A stretch of DNA of 64,000 nucleotides from an uncultured Prevotella sp. (GTDB lineage: Bacteria; Bacteroidota; Bacteroidia; Bacteroidales; Bacteroidaceae). Positions 16,931 through 26,443 of the stretch are shown here, piece after piece (the first letter of the stretch is position 1; each line of letters begins with the position of its first letter). The position numbers and the translations under genes are program-made. The notes below the pieces were generated by a model. That model did not search any database, was not told the DNA's origin, and was given only the letters and a program-made list of their open reading frames with translations. The stretch covers positions 1 through 64,000 of the forward strand of contig OMZM01000004.1 of assembly GCA_900315545.1 (NCBI GenBank), read 5' to 3'.

Positions 16931-17361
16931 TACAGCAAAAAGTGTGCCAAACTCATCTGATTTTTCTTTCGAGCCGAAAAACGATGAAAAATTTTGACAG
17001 GAAAACCCTCTCCAAATAGAATCGGAACAGCCTACGAAAGTGCCAAAATATGCAAAAATCGTCCTCAGATATGCGTGTTAAAAATGTCAAAGAGCATGTT
17101 TGAGGCAGGTAACGGCATGTTTTCGTGCGATTACAGTTAAGCCATCATATCGTTACAGAGTATTTGTAAGGGTGTGACGGAGTATCTGTAATAGGATTAC
17201 AAGATGCTTGTAAAAATCCTGTAATCCATATTTGAGAGTCAAAGCGTTAACAGTCAGCGACTTATACAACAAGCGAAAATACTCGCGTATTTGCCGAAAA
17301 ATATTTCGGAACGACTTTCGCGGGCATTCTTGCGACAGTAAACGAGCCAAAATTGATTATA
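16931..17361 (-). repeat. Dispersed intergenic element, copy B (TTACA type)
   Basis: The flanks match copy A in the opposite orientation (CAGCAAAAAGTGTGCCAAAC at the left, GCGACAGTAAACGAG at the right). The centre differs: TTACAG, TTACAG, TGACGG and TTACAA words begin at 17131, 17153, 17175 and 17197, exactly 22 bp apart, each followed by a TGTAA half. The first CAAAGAGCATGTTTGAG unit is retained at 17088. It lies between the addAB-like operon promoter and the rpoD terminator. Confidence 0.8.
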
Positions 17362-17449
17362 CTTTTCTTTGTCAGCTCAGACTTCCGGAGTTCTAAACAT
17401 TGTGTTTCCATCATCCAAATGCAAATAATGAATACTCGAAAAACCGTGC

Positions 17450-17487
17450 AAAAAAATAAAGTTGCCTGGTTTCACTCAGACAACTTT
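17450..17487 (-). terminator. rpoD terminator
   Basis: AAAGTTG at 17458-17464 pairs with CAACTTT at 17481-17487, with an extended stem. On the minus strand it is followed by TATTTTTTT, 40 bp after the rpoD stop. Confidence 0.7.
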
Positions 17488-17531
17488 ACAAAATATCAAT
17501 GAAAAATTATTTGTATTATTCCCGATGCGGC

Positions 17532-18404
17532 TTATCCCAAATACTTCATGAGTATCTTTGCGTTTCCGCTGTCCCTAAGTTTGGCAATGCTCTTTTCGCG
17601 AATCTGCCTTACTCTTTCGCGTGTCAGACCGAGCTGGTCGCCAATTTCCTCGAGTCCTTTCTCATGGCATCCGATGCCGAAACACTCCCTTATGATAGTA
17701 ATTTCGCGCTCTTTCAGCACTTTGTTGAGCACTGAGTTGAGTTCCAGAGCCATCGACTCATGGTCTACGTAGCGGTCGGTGCGGCTGTCTTCGCCGCTCG
17801 GCATGACGTCGAGCATGCAGTTGTCTTCGCCGTCCTGGAACGGTGCATCTATCGAAACATGGTGTCCGTCAGCCATAAGGCTCTGTCCGATTTTCTCCTC
17901 GTCGATGTTTGTAGCCTCCGACAGCTCCGAAACAGACGGATGTCTCTGGTTCTCCTGCTCGAAACGGTTGATTTCGTGATTTATCTTGTTCAGCGAACCA
18001 ACCTGGTTCAGCGGCAGTCTGACAATGCGGCTCTGTTCTGCAATGGCTTGCAGAATGCTCTGGCGAATCCACCATACAGCGTATGAGATGAACTTGAATC
18101 CGCGCGTCTCGTCAAACTTCTGTGCTGCTTTTATCAGTCCGATGTTGCCTTCATCAATGAGATCGGTAAGCGTCAGTCCTTGATGTTGGTACTGTTTTGC
18201 AACGGAAACCACAAAGCGGAGATTGGCTTCTACAAGCTTGTTCTTCGCCTTTTCGCCTTCAGGGCCTCCTTTTTTGATTTTTTGTGCCAACTCAATTTCT
18301 TCATCAATCGTTATCAGGGGAGCACGACCAATCTCCACAAGGTATTTGTCTAATGCTTCACTCGAACGATTGGTAATGCTTTTTACAATTTTTAGTTGTC
18401 TCAT
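17532..18404 (-). CDS. rpoD: Primary RNA polymerase sigma factor RpoD/SigA
   Basis: The 290-residue protein matches the compact primary sigma factor of Bacteroidota. Region 1.2 is at the start (SSEALDKYLVEIGRAPLIT), region 2 has NLRFVVSVAKQY, DLIDEGNIGLIKAAQKFDE and FKFISYAVWWIRQSI, region 3 has RLPLNQVGSLNKI, and region 4 ends in LEEIGDQLGLTRERVRQI. Region 1.1 and the non-conserved insert of proteobacterial sigma-70 are absent. It directs transcription from the TTTG / TAnnTTTG promoters seen through this window. A minus-strand TATTTTTG at 18476-18483 is the probable promoter. It is a single-gene unit with its own terminator. Confidence 0.95.
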   Translation of the reverse strand: MRQLKIVKSITNRSSEALDKYLVEIGRAPLITIDEEIELAQKIKKGGPEGEKAKNKLVEANLRFVVSVAKQYQHQGLTLTDLIDEGNIGLIKAAQKFDETRGFKFISYAVWWIRQSILQAIAEQSRIVRLPLNQVGSLNKINHEINRFEQENQRHPSVSELSEATNIDEEKIGQSLMADGHHVSIDAPFQDGEDNCMLDVMPSGEDSRTDRYVDHESMALELNSVLNKVLKEREITIIRECFGIGCHEKGLEEIGDQLGLTRERVRQIREKSIAKLRDSGNAKILMKYLG

Positions 18405-18619
18405 TATGAAAGTCCTTTTTAAAGTAAGTTTTTGATTTTCAACACAATAAGTGAAAAATTGGCGAAAATCGTTTGCAAAAATATAAATAAATATCGAAAT
18501 AACAGCATTTTTATTGTAAAACTTTTATTTAAAAATTATTAAAGTCCTGCATTTATGTTATATACATCTCATCATGCTTAATAAAAACAAAATAATTTCG
18601 TTGTTTCGATAATAATGTC

Positions 18620-18627
18620 TATCTTTG
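18620..18627 (+). promoter_or_regulatory. -7 element of the DHH phosphoesterase operon
   Basis: TATCTTTG followed by CACG, 40 bp upstream of the ATG at 18667. Confidence 0.55.
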
Positions 18628-18666
18628 CACGAAATTTCAAATCGAAGGGTCGAATAATTGACATAT

Positions 18667-19701
18667 ATGGACATTAAAGAATTAAGCGACATAGAACTTG
18701 CCCGGTTCCGACAGCTCGTGGCAGAGTCGGAGAACATAGTCATCTGCTGCCACAAAAGCCCCGACGGAGATGCGCTTGGCTCGTCTCTGGCTATGGCGGA
18801 ATACCTTAGGCACAAGGGCAAGAAGCCTGTTGTCATAGTCCCAGATGCATATCCCGATTTCCTGCAATGGCTGCCCAACACGGAAAAAGTTGTCCGCTAC
18901 GACAAGCATACGGAAGAGTCTCGCAGGCTGTTGAACGATGCCGAACTGATATTCTGCCTTGACTTCAACGACAGCGTCAGGCTTAATTTAATGCAGGCAG
19001 ACTTCGATGCAGCCACCGCAAAGCGTATAATGATAGACCACCACATAAATCCGACAATGGAATGCGAGATGCAGATATCGCGACCGGAGTTGAGTTCCAC
19101 GAGCGAGATAGTGTTCCGCATAGTCTGGCAGATGGGCGACTACGACGATATGACTAAGCATTTTGCCATACCGATATATGTGGGAATGATGACAGACACA
19201 GGTGGATTTACCTACAATTCCTCATATCCGGAAATATTTTTCGTTATCAGTCAGTTGCTGACAAAACGATTTGACAAGGACAAAATCTACCGTAAGGTCT
19301 ACAACAACTACAGTTCCTGGTGCATCAGGATGCGGGGATACATGATGTATCAGAAGCTGAATGTCTTTGAAGACGAGCATGCCAGCTACTTTGCAATTAC
19401 CCGCGAAGACATGAGTCGTTTCCATTTCATCAAGGGAGACGCTGAGGGACTTGTCAACGAGCCGCTGCGAATACGCGGTATGCGACTCTCGATATCACTG
19501 AGAGAAGATACTGAGCGTGAAAACAAGATATGGGTAAGCCTGAGAAGCATAGACCATTATTACTGCAATACCATCGCTGAGCAGTTCTTCAACGGCGGCG
19601 GACATCCCAATGCGGCTGGTGGAAATCTCGACTGCTCAATGGATGAAGCAATAGCGATAGTGCGCAAGGCAATAAAACATTTCGCCGAATTATATAAATG
19701 A
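18667..19701 (+). CDS. DHH/DHHA1 phosphoesterase (NrnA-like)
   Basis: This 344-residue protein has the DHH motifs CCHKSPDGDALGSSLA (motif I), CLDFND (motif II), MIDHHINP (DHH) and MTDTGGF (motif IV), and the C-terminal DHHA1 motif FFNGGGHPNAAGG. Homologues such as NrnA degrade short oligoribonucleotides (nanoRNA) and 3'-phosphoadenosine 5'-phosphate, using Mn2+ in the cytoplasm. The ATG at 18667 is chosen over an upstream TTG at 18658. The DUF4827 lipoprotein follows by 22 bp, a pairing I recall as common in Bacteroidales. Confidence 0.9.
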   Translation: MDIKELSDIELARFRQLVAESENIVICCHKSPDGDALGSSLAMAEYLRHKGKKPVVIVPDAYPDFLQWLPNTEKVVRYDKHTEESRRLLNDAELIFCLDFNDSVRLNLMQADFDAATAKRIMIDHHINPTMECEMQISRPELSSTSEIVFRIVWQMGDYDDMTKHFAIPIYVGMMTDTGGFTYNSSYPEIFFVISQLLTKRFDKDKIYRKVYNNYSSWCIRMRGYMMYQKLNVFEDEHASYFAITREDMSRFHFIKGDAEGLVNEPLRIRGMRLSISLREDTERENKIWVSLRSIDHYYCNTIAEQFFNGGGHPNAAGGNLDCSMDEAIAIVRKAIKHFAELYK

Positions 19702-19723
19702 AATATATTAAAACATACAGAAT

Positions 19724-20359
19724 ATGAAAAAGCTGACAAATATACTGTTTACAGTGGTTGTGGCAATGACATTCTTCGCTTGCCACGATAACGAAACATA
19801 TGCAGACCAGAAGAAAAAGGAAAGTGCGGCAATAAGCCAGTTCATACAGAAAAAGGGTATTAAGAAAATCAGCGAGAAACAGTTTATAGAGCAAGGATAC
19901 ACCACAGATGTCTCGAAAAACGAGTTTGTGGAGTTCAGCAGCACAGGCATATATATGCAGATAGTGCGCAAGGGAACGGGAAAACCTATTGGCGATGGCG
20001 AGAAACCTACAATGGTACTGTGCCGGTTCGACGAATATAACCTGCTGACAGACTCGTTGCAGTTGTCGAACAATGTCCTAATATATGCCGGCGACTACGA
20101 TAAGTTTTCTGTTAAGAATACGAGTGGAACCTACAGTGCATCGTTTGTCTACGGCGTAATGATGACATGGTATAAAAGTTCTTCAGTACCAGCTGGCTGG
20201 CTTGCACCATTACCTTATATTAATATAGGCAGACAAGACAGCGAAGACAGCGAGGTGGCAAAGGTAAACATAATTGTGCCGCACACTCAGGGGCACAAGA
20301 GCGCATCGGCAGGAGTATATCCGTGCTATTATGAAATAACATATCAACGTGGTAATTAA
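19724..20359 (+). CDS. DUF4827 family lipoprotein
   Basis: The 211-residue protein carries a lipoprotein signal (VVAMTFFAC, Cys at about residue 20) and then a mature region resembling DUF4827, a Bacteroidales envelope family related in layout to FKBP-type peptidyl-prolyl isomerases. Signatures are AISQFIQKKGIKKISEKQF near the N-terminus, GIYMQIVRKGTGKPIGDG, and VYGVMMTWYKSSSVPAGW before the C-terminus. The isomerase active-site pattern is not evident, so function is unknown. It sits between the DHH gene and glmM with short gaps, so co-transcription is likely. Confidence 0.75.
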   Translation: MKKLTNILFTVVVAMTFFACHDNETYADQKKKESAAISQFIQKKGIKKISEKQFIEQGYTTDVSKNEFVEFSSTGIYMQIVRKGTGKPIGDGEKPTMVLCRFDEYNLLTDSLQLSNNVLIYAGDYDKFSVKNTSGTYSASFVYGVMMTWYKSSSVPAGWLAPLPYINIGRQDSEDSEVAKVNIIVPHTQGHKSASAGVYPCYYEITYQRGN

Positions 20360-20386
20360 GTAAATACAAACAAATAACATATAAAT

Positions 20387-21769
20387 ATGACACTGATAAA
20401 ATCAATTTCCGGTATTCGTGGAACTATTGGTGGACGCGCAGGAGATACATTAAATCCATTAGACATAGTTAAGTTTACATCAGCATATGCCACATTCATT
20501 GGCAAAAACAAGAAGTCTAACGTAATAGTTGTAGGCCGCGACGCAAGAATTTCAGGCGAAATGGTGAAGAACGTGGTATGCGGTACGCTCATGGGAATGG
20601 GATACGACGTGCTCAACATAGGTCTGGCAACGACTCCTACGACAGAAATGGCAGTAACAATGTCGGGTGCTGCTGGCGGAATTATCATCACTGCAAGCCA
20701 TAACCCACGACAGTGGAATGCATTGAAACTGCTGAACAGCGAGGGCGAATTTCTTACTGCTGCCGATGGAGCAGAAGTGCTGTCGATTGCAGAACGTGAA
20801 GATTTTGAATATGCAGACGTTGATAATCTTGGACACTACTATGAAGACAATACCTTCAACGACAAGCATATAGACGAGGTAGTCAAGCTGAAACTGGTTG
20901 ACGTTGAGGCTATACGCAAGGCAAAATACCGTGTATGCGTTGACGCAATCAATAGTGTTGGCGGTATCATTTTGCCACAGTTGTTTGAGAGATTAGGCGT
21001 GGAATACACGATACTTAACGGCAAGGCGGACGGCGATTTCGCTCATAATCCTGAGCCGTTGGAGAAGAATCTGTCCGGCATAATGGATGAAATGCGTACA
21101 GGAAAGTATGATCTGGGTATAGTTGTAGACCCAGACGTCGACCGATTGGCTTTCATCTGCGAAGACGGAAACATGTTTGGCGAAGAATATACACTCGTCA
21201 GTGTTGCAGATTACGTGCTGGGTAAGACTAAAGGTAACACGGTTTCCAACCTGTCGTCAACACGAGCTTTGCGCGATATTACAAGGAAACATGGAGGCGA
21301 ATACTATGCTGCTGCAGTTGGGGAAGTTAATGTTACGACCAAAATGAAGCAGTGTAACGCTGTCATTGGTGGTGAAGGCAACGGTGGAGTAATATATCCG
21401 GAAATACACTACGGACGTGATGCCCTTGTCGGCATTGCACTTTTCCTGTCTTTGTTGGCAGAAAAGGGGTGCAAGGTAAGCGAAATAAGACAATCATTGC
21501 CTGACTATTATATTGCGAAAAACCGTATAGACCTGACTCCGCAGACAGATGTCGATGCCATATTGGTTAGGATAAAGGATAAATACGCTAATGAACAGGT
21601 CAATGACATAGACGGTGTGAAGATTGACTTTGAAGACAAATGGGTACATCTTAGAAAGTCGAACACGGAACCAATCATACGTGTCTATAGCGAGGCTGCA
21701 ACTGTGGAAGAGGCAGATGCCTTAGGAAAAGAACTGATGCAGATAGTCTACGACATGACAAAACAGTAA
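20387..21769 (+). CDS. glmM: Phosphoglucosamine mutase
   Basis: This enzyme converts glucosamine-6-phosphate to glucosamine-1-phosphate on the way to UDP-GlcNAc. The 460-residue sequence has the alpha-D-phosphohexomutase layout: the N-terminal SISGIRGT signature, the phosphoserine loop TASHNP (Ser about residue 104), the Mg2+-binding loop DPDVDRLA near 245, a GEGNGG sugar-binding loop, and the terminal phosphate-binding motif RKSNTEPIIRVYSEA. Bacteroidota members are closer to phosphomannomutase-like enzymes, so mannose specificity cannot be excluded. The following GH20 hexosaminidase supports an amino-sugar context. Confidence 0.85.
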   Translation: MTLIKSISGIRGTIGGRAGDTLNPLDIVKFTSAYATFIGKNKKSNVIVVGRDARISGEMVKNVVCGTLMGMGYDVLNIGLATTPTTEMAVTMSGAAGGIIITASHNPRQWNALKLLNSEGEFLTAADGAEVLSIAEREDFEYADVDNLGHYYEDNTFNDKHIDEVVKLKLVDVEAIRKAKYRVCVDAINSVGGIILPQLFERLGVEYTILNGKADGDFAHNPEPLEKNLSGIMDEMRTGKYDLGIVVDPDVDRLAFICEDGNMFGEEYTLVSVADYVLGKTKGNTVSNLSSTRALRDITRKHGGEYYAAAVGEVNVTTKMKQCNAVIGGEGNGGVIYPEIHYGRDALVGIALFLSLLAEKGCKVSEIRQSLPDYYIAKNRIDLTPQTDVDAILVRIKDKYANEQVNDIDGVKIDFEDKWVHLRKSNTEPIIRVYSEAATVEEADALGKELMQIVYDMTKQ

Positions 21770-21788
21770 AAATATAAACATATTTATT

Positions 21789-23423
21789 ATGCGACGTTTT
21801 TTTAATATTTTATGCTTGACAGCTTTAATGTTCATCTTGTCAGGACGGATGCATGCACAGGTTGTTGCCGATTTTAATGTCGTGCCAATGCCAGACAAGA
21901 TTGAGATAAACAAGCAGAAGGCTGGCTTCTCTATCGCACGTAACGTTGTCATACAGTGTATGCAACCAACGGAGGAGATGATGCGCAATGCCATGTTCCT
22001 ATCTGAATACCTCGAAGATAACATTGGCAGAAAAATTATCATAGACAATAAACCAAATAAGAAAGTAGCACGTATATGTCTTGCTCTAAACAGCAAGATT
22101 GCAGGGCAGGAAGACTATCGCATAACGGTTTCTGCCGATAGGATTCTTATCGAAGGTGCAAGCGCTCAGGGCGTTTTCTACGGCATCCAGACATTGCGAA
22201 AGGCACTGCCGCTCGATCATGGCGACAACATCGTAGTGCCTGTGGCAAAGGTTGAGGCATCGCCACGATTTAAATATAGAGGTTTCCACCTTGATGTTGG
22301 CAGACATTTCTTCGACATAAAGACAGTGAAGGAATATATTGACATGCTGGCTTTGCATGGTGTTAACACATTCCATTGGCATCTTACGGAAGATCAGGGA
22401 TGGAGAATAGAGATTAAGAAGTATCCTTTGCTTACAAATGTTGGCGGTTATCGTAACGGTACGGTTATCGGTCGCAACTCCGGACTCTATGACAATGTTC
22501 GCTATGGAGGTTTCTATACGCAGGATGAATGTCGTGAGATAGTGGAATATGCACGCCAGAGATATATCACAGTCATACCAGAAATAGATATGCCAGGACA
22601 TATGCTGGCTGCAATGACGGCATACCCTGAGCTTGGATGTACTGGTGGTCCGTACGAGGTTGAGCGCATGTGGGGTGTTTTTGATGATATTCTGTGTGCA
22701 GGAAAAGAGAGAACATTCCAGTTCGTGTTTGATGTTCTCGATGAGGTAATGGACATATTTCCGTCGAAGATAATACATATCGGTGGCGACGAGGCTCCAC
22801 GCAAGAGATGGCAGGAGTGTCCGTTGTGTCAGAAACGTATTGCTGACGAAGGTATTAAGGCTGACGAGAAGCACTCGGCTGAGGACAAGTTGCAGAGTTA
22901 TTTCACAAAGCGTGTTGAGGAATATCTTAATAAACACGGACGCAGCATTATTGGTTGGGACGAAATACTCGACGGTGATGTAAATCCGTCGGCAACGGTC
23001 ATGAGTTGGAGAGGTGTAGAAGGCGGACTCATTGCTGCCGAGAAAGGACACGATGTAATCATGTCGCCCAACTCGCCGCTATATTTCGACCATTATCAGA
23101 CGCCGCAGACTGATTGGATAAACCCAACACTCATTGGTGGATACAGCCCGTTGGATAAGGTTTATGCCTTTGAGCCTGCTCCCGCAAGTCTTTCTGAAAA
23201 TGCAAGAAAGCACATAATCGGTGTACAGGCAAATCTATGGACAGAATATATTGCCCACAGGGAACTTTTGTTCTATCAGGCACTGCCACGCCTGGCTGCT
23301 CTTGCAGAAATACAATGGCTACAGCCGGAACGCAAGAACTATTCAGAGTTTGTCGAGAGAGCAAAGCGCATTTTGCCATTCTACGACTGTTATGGTTGGA
23401 AGTATTGCGACATTAAGGATTAG
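21789..23423 (+). CDS. Beta-N-acetylhexosaminidase (GH20), first copy
   Basis: The 544-residue secreted enzyme begins with a signal peptide (ILCLTALMFILSGRMHAQ). A GH20b-type N-terminal domain follows (VVPMPDKIEINKQKAGF and VAKVEASPRFKYRGFHLDVG), then the catalytic barrel with HWHLTEDQGWRIEIK, PEIDMPGHMLAA and the Asp-Glu catalytic pair in HIGGDEAPRKRW. It removes terminal GlcNAc or GalNAc from glycans or peptidoglycan fragments. There is no extra C-terminal module, unlike the copy at 54.4 kb. It follows glmM by 19 bp and precedes a HAD hydrolase by 20 bp, consistent with one operon. Confidence 0.92.
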   Translation: MRRFFNILCLTALMFILSGRMHAQVVADFNVVPMPDKIEINKQKAGFSIARNVVIQCMQPTEEMMRNAMFLSEYLEDNIGRKIIIDNKPNKKVARICLALNSKIAGQEDYRITVSADRILIEGASAQGVFYGIQTLRKALPLDHGDNIVVPVAKVEASPRFKYRGFHLDVGRHFFDIKTVKEYIDMLALHGVNTFHWHLTEDQGWRIEIKKYPLLTNVGGYRNGTVIGRNSGLYDNVRYGGFYTQDECREIVEYARQRYITVIPEIDMPGHMLAAMTAYPELGCTGGPYEVERMWGVFDDILCAGKERTFQFVFDVLDEVMDIFPSKIIHIGGDEAPRKRWQECPLCQKRIADEGIKADEKHSAEDKLQSYFTKRVEEYLNKHGRSIIGWDEILDGDVNPSATVMSWRGVEGGLIAAEKGHDVIMSPNSPLYFDHYQTPQTDWINPTLIGGYSPLDKVYAFEPAPASLSENARKHIIGVQANLWTEYIAHRELLFYQALPRLAALAEIQWLQPERKNYSEFVERAKRILPFYDCYGWKYCDIKD

Positions 23424-23443
23424 CAAACAGTGAAAACACATTC

Positions 23444-24076
23444 ATGCCATTAACCTCTATGAAAGCCGCATTGTTTGACCTTGACGGTGTCGTGTTCGAT
23501 ACCGAACGGCAATATACTGTCTTTTGGTCGTCAGAAGGGCACAGGTATCATCCTGAGATGCCCGACCTTGCCTTTCGCATAAAAGGAATGGCACTGAACG
23601 AGATACTCAATAAATACTTTGGCGACGTAGATGAAGAACACAAGCATATAGTGGAACGGCTTGACACGTTCGAGACGCAGATGAAATTCGTATTTGTTGA
23701 CGGATTTTGCGAATATCTACAGCAACTGAAAAGCAACGGTGTAAAGACCGCCATCGTTACAAGTTCCACGAGCAAGAAAATGGAACAGGTGTTCAAACAG
23801 CATCCTTTTTTGCACACAGAAATAGATTGTATAATAACCGCAGATGACATCATGAACAGCAAACCTTCTCCCGAATGCTATCAGACAGCAGCCCGCCAAC
23901 TTTGCGTAAAGCCTGGCGAATGTATCGTCTTTGAGGATAGTTTCAACGGAATGAAGTCGGGGAGAAGTGCAGGAATGAGAGTCGTAGGACTGACCACATC
24001 CAATCCGGAAGAAGAAATCAGGCACTACGCAGATGTCATCATAAAAGATTTTAAAGAATTATGTCAGGATATTTAG
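23444..24076 (+). CDS. HAD family hydrolase (beta-phosphoglucomutase-like)
   Basis: The 210-residue protein has the HAD motifs FDLDGVVFDTE (nucleophile Asp and acid-base Asp), VTSST (motif II), the Lys in KPSPECY (motif III) and FEDSFNGMKSGRSAGM (motif IV), with a helical cap between motifs I and II. Members act on sugar phosphates, either as phosphatases or as phosphoglucomutases; the exact substrate is not readable. Either the ATG at 23444 or the one at 23459, directly before the motif, could be the start. Its last 16 bp overlap the start of panB, so translation is probably coupled. Confidence 0.8.
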   Translation: MPLTSMKAALFDLDGVVFDTERQYTVFWSSEGHRYHPEMPDLAFRIKGMALNEILNKYFGDVDEEHKHIVERLDTFETQMKFVFVDGFCEYLQQLKSNGVKTAIVTSSTSKKMEQVFKQHPFLHTEIDCIITADDIMNSKPSPECYQTAARQLCVKPGECIVFEDSFNGMKSGRSAGMRVVGLTTSNPEEEIRHYADVIIKDFKELCQDI

Positions 24077-24882
24077 TCAGCGACACACGCAAGGTTACAA
24101 CACACCGATTTATGGAGATGAAGCAGAAAGGCGAGAAAATCTCCATGCTTACATCCTACGACTTTACCACAGCAGGCATAGTCGACCAGGCTGGTATTGA
24201 CGGAATACTCGTAGGCGACTCTGCCTCAAACGTCATGGCTGGAAACGCAACAACACTGCCCATGACCGTAGAACAAATGACATACCATGCGCGCTCGGTC
24301 ATGCGTGCCGTTAAGCGTGCACTTGTAGTATGCGACATGCCATTTGGAAGTTATCAGATTGACAGGCATGAAGGACTGAAAAGCGCTATACATATCATGA
24401 AAGAAAGCGGATGCGACGCGCTGAAACTGGAAGGTGGAGTGGAGATTATCGACACCATTAAGGGAATACTTGATGCAGGAATCCCCGTCATGGGACATCT
24501 TGGACTCACGCCTCAGAGCATCAACAAGTTTGGCACATACGCCGTGCGTGCGACAGAGTCAGCCGAAGCTGACAAGCTTATCAGCGACGCGCGACTGCTC
24601 TCAAAGATAGGATGCTTTGCCATCGTACTCGAAAAGGTTCCGGCTGCACTTGCACTGCAAGTAACGCAAGCCGTGAAATGTCCGACGATAGGAATAGGGG
24701 CTGGTCCGGGCACCGACGGGCAGATTCTTGTTGTTGACGACATGCTCGGTAAGACACAGGGATTCTCGCCGAAGTTCCTGCGCAGATATGCCGACCTCAA
24801 CGCAATTATGACCGACGCCATCGGAAAGTACGTCAGCGACGTTAAAGAAAATACGTTTCCATCAGCTGAGGAATCATATTAG
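24061..24882 (+). CDS. panB: 3-methyl-2-oxobutanoate hydroxymethyltransferase
   Basis: PanB transfers a hydroxymethyl group from methylene-tetrahydrofolate to 2-oxoisovalerate, the first committed step of pantothenate and coenzyme A synthesis. The 273-residue sequence has the expected VTTHRFMEMK start, MLTSYDFTTAGIVDQAGID with the metal-binding region VGDSASNVMAG, CDMPFGSY, LKLEGG, PVMGHLGLTPQS, and IGIGAGPGTDGQILV near the C-terminus. The usual DSLGMV motif is altered to DSASNV, as in other Bacteroidota. No panC or panD gene is adjacent. It overlaps the upstream HAD gene. Confidence 0.93.
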   Translation: MSGYLVSDTRKVTTHRFMEMKQKGEKISMLTSYDFTTAGIVDQAGIDGILVGDSASNVMAGNATTLPMTVEQMTYHARSVMRAVKRALVVCDMPFGSYQIDRHEGLKSAIHIMKESGCDALKLEGGVEIIDTIKGILDAGIPVMGHLGLTPQSINKFGTYAVRATESAEADKLISDARLLSKIGCFAIVLEKVPAALALQVTQAVKCPTIGIGAGPGTDGQILVVDDMLGKTQGFSPKFLRRYADLNAIMTDAIGKYVSDVKENTFPSAEESY

Positions 24883-24947
24883 AATAGCCGTGCCAGCCTG
24901 TCAGAACAAATAGTTAATGCATGCAAGACAAAAATAGATGATAAACG

Positions 24948-25847
24948 ATGTGCAGCAGTAAGTCATTTTACAACCGAGACCTGGTGGTATTGCTCATATC
25001 ACACGCACTCCTGACATTAGGAGCATATACCTTTCTTGCTCTCATAATCCTTATGTCAGGGCAACGTGGAGCGTTGAGCCTGTTCACATACGCAGCAGGA
25101 CTCCCTCTCATAGGCGCATGCACATCATTCTTCGTGGAGCGACGAAGACGCAACAGCAGTTGCATCATTTCAATAACACTTATCGCCATAGTACAGACTT
25201 TGTGGCAACATACGTTCAAGGCAGATACTGCATACGCCTCGTACACATTGCCGCTGTGGACACTCGCTATTGGCATGCTCTTCGGACTCTCAAACCTCAT
25301 TCTGCAAGGAACACTCATTACTGACGTAACTCCATCTGCAAGCCGTCAGCGAGCACACAGAAGCACGCTGACCATAGTATTGCTTGCCATGTTACTGTCG
25401 CCTTTTCTTGCCCATGTTGGCTACAACACAATAGGATGTTCCGCACCGCTCGCAGCTGCGGCACTCACTACGTTGTCGGCACTGTTCGTCGGTTTCGTGA
25501 GATTTCCTTTCCGAAGTCCGGAAGACAAGGTAACACTTCTCTCACTCGACCGTTTCCTCTATCTCAGAAAACCACTCCTTGCCGCAGGCATATTCCTGAC
25601 GTCTGCGCTCTATGCATATATGGCAACTGTCGACCTCTCAATGCTGTCAAGCATGCACATCACGTGGAAAAATGCCATCAGACTTGCCATAGCAACAGCC
25701 ATATACCTGCCGCTTCTGCATGCGCTATACCGCATCTATCTCAAAGGGCTTCAGCACTGCATGCGCTCGACTATTCACAACACATTCTGGCTTGTCATGC
25801 AGACAGGCTGCCTCTTGGGAATTGCAGTTGCATGCTCGATGCAATGA
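24948..25847 (+). CDS. Multi-pass membrane protein, possibly MFS-related
   Basis: The 299-residue protein has about eight predicted hydrophobic segments, for example LVVLLISHALLTLGAYTFLA, TLPLWTLAIGMLFGLSNLIL and LTIVLLAMLLSPFLA, with basic loops such as VERRRRNSS after the third. The layout recalls part of a major facilitator (MFS) transporter, but it is too short for 12 segments and I see no classical MFS motif. It could be a divergent transporter or a membrane protein of unknown role. It follows panB by 65 bp and ends 70 bp before an intergenic repeat element. Confidence 0.45.
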   Translation: MCSSKSFYNRDLVVLLISHALLTLGAYTFLALIILMSGQRGALSLFTYAAGLPLIGACTSFFVERRRRNSSCIISITLIAIVQTLWQHTFKADTAYASYTLPLWTLAIGMLFGLSNLILQGTLITDVTPSASRQRAHRSTLTIVLLAMLLSPFLAHVGYNTIGCSAPLAAAALTTLSALFVGFVRFPFRSPEDKVTLLSLDRFLYLRKPLLAAGIFLTSALYAYMATVDLSMLSSMHITWKNAIRLAIATAIYLPLLHALYRIYLKGLQHCMRSTIHNTFWLVMQTGCLLGIAVACSMQ

Positions 25848-25917
25848 CCTTACGTAGTGCAACATATAATTTATTTTTCTGCGTTGTTTTGCATGAAAAA
25901 TAAGTTGATTTTTTCAT

Positions 25918-26368
25918 ACAGCAAAAACCGTGCCAAACTCATCGGAATTTTCTTTTGAGCCGAAAAATGATGAAATTTTTTGACAGGGAAAAACTCTCAA
26001 AATAGAATTGGAACAGCCTCTGAAAGTGCAAAGTTATGTTAATTTCAGAGTCGTCGGTAAGTGTTAAAATTGTCAAAGAGTACCTTTGAGGCGCCTATTT
26101 CGTCTATTTTGCCATGCAAAACGCTATGCCCGACACCCCCAAACACCATGTCTGACCTCCTCAAACACACTGTTTGACAATGTCAAACATGCTCTTTGAC
26201 AATATTAACACTTGCATTTCGCCTATAAATCGCTTGTATATGACGCTATCGCCATGACTGTCAGACAATTACAGAAACATGCAAAATACTCGCGTATTTT
26301 GCCCCTCAGATTTCCGAAACGACTTTCGAGGGCATTCTCGCGACAGTAAACGAGCAAAAAATGATTAT
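25918..26368 (-). repeat. Dispersed intergenic element, copy C (CAAACA type)
   Basis: Same orientation as copy B, same central words as copy A. TCAAAC/CCAAAC word starts lie at 26139, 26161 and 26183 (22 bp apart), with a further unit 22-23 bp before. GTCAAAGAGTACCTTTGAG at 26071 mirrors TCAAACATGCTCTTTGAC at 26183. It fills the gap between the convergent membrane protein gene and valS. Confidence 0.8.
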
Positions 26369-26383
26369 ATATTTATGAGCAAA

Positions 26384-26426
26384 AAAGCGGAGAACATATC
26401 CGTTTATCATGGATGTCCTCCGCTTT
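26384..26426 (-). terminator. valS terminator
   Basis: AAAGCGGAG at 26384-26392 pairs with CTCCGCTTT at 26418-26426, with further pairing of ACAT with ATGT inside. On the minus strand the stem is followed by six T residues. It is 18 bp after the valS stop. Confidence 0.8.
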
Positions 26427-26443
26427 ATTCGTTTTATTGTTTA

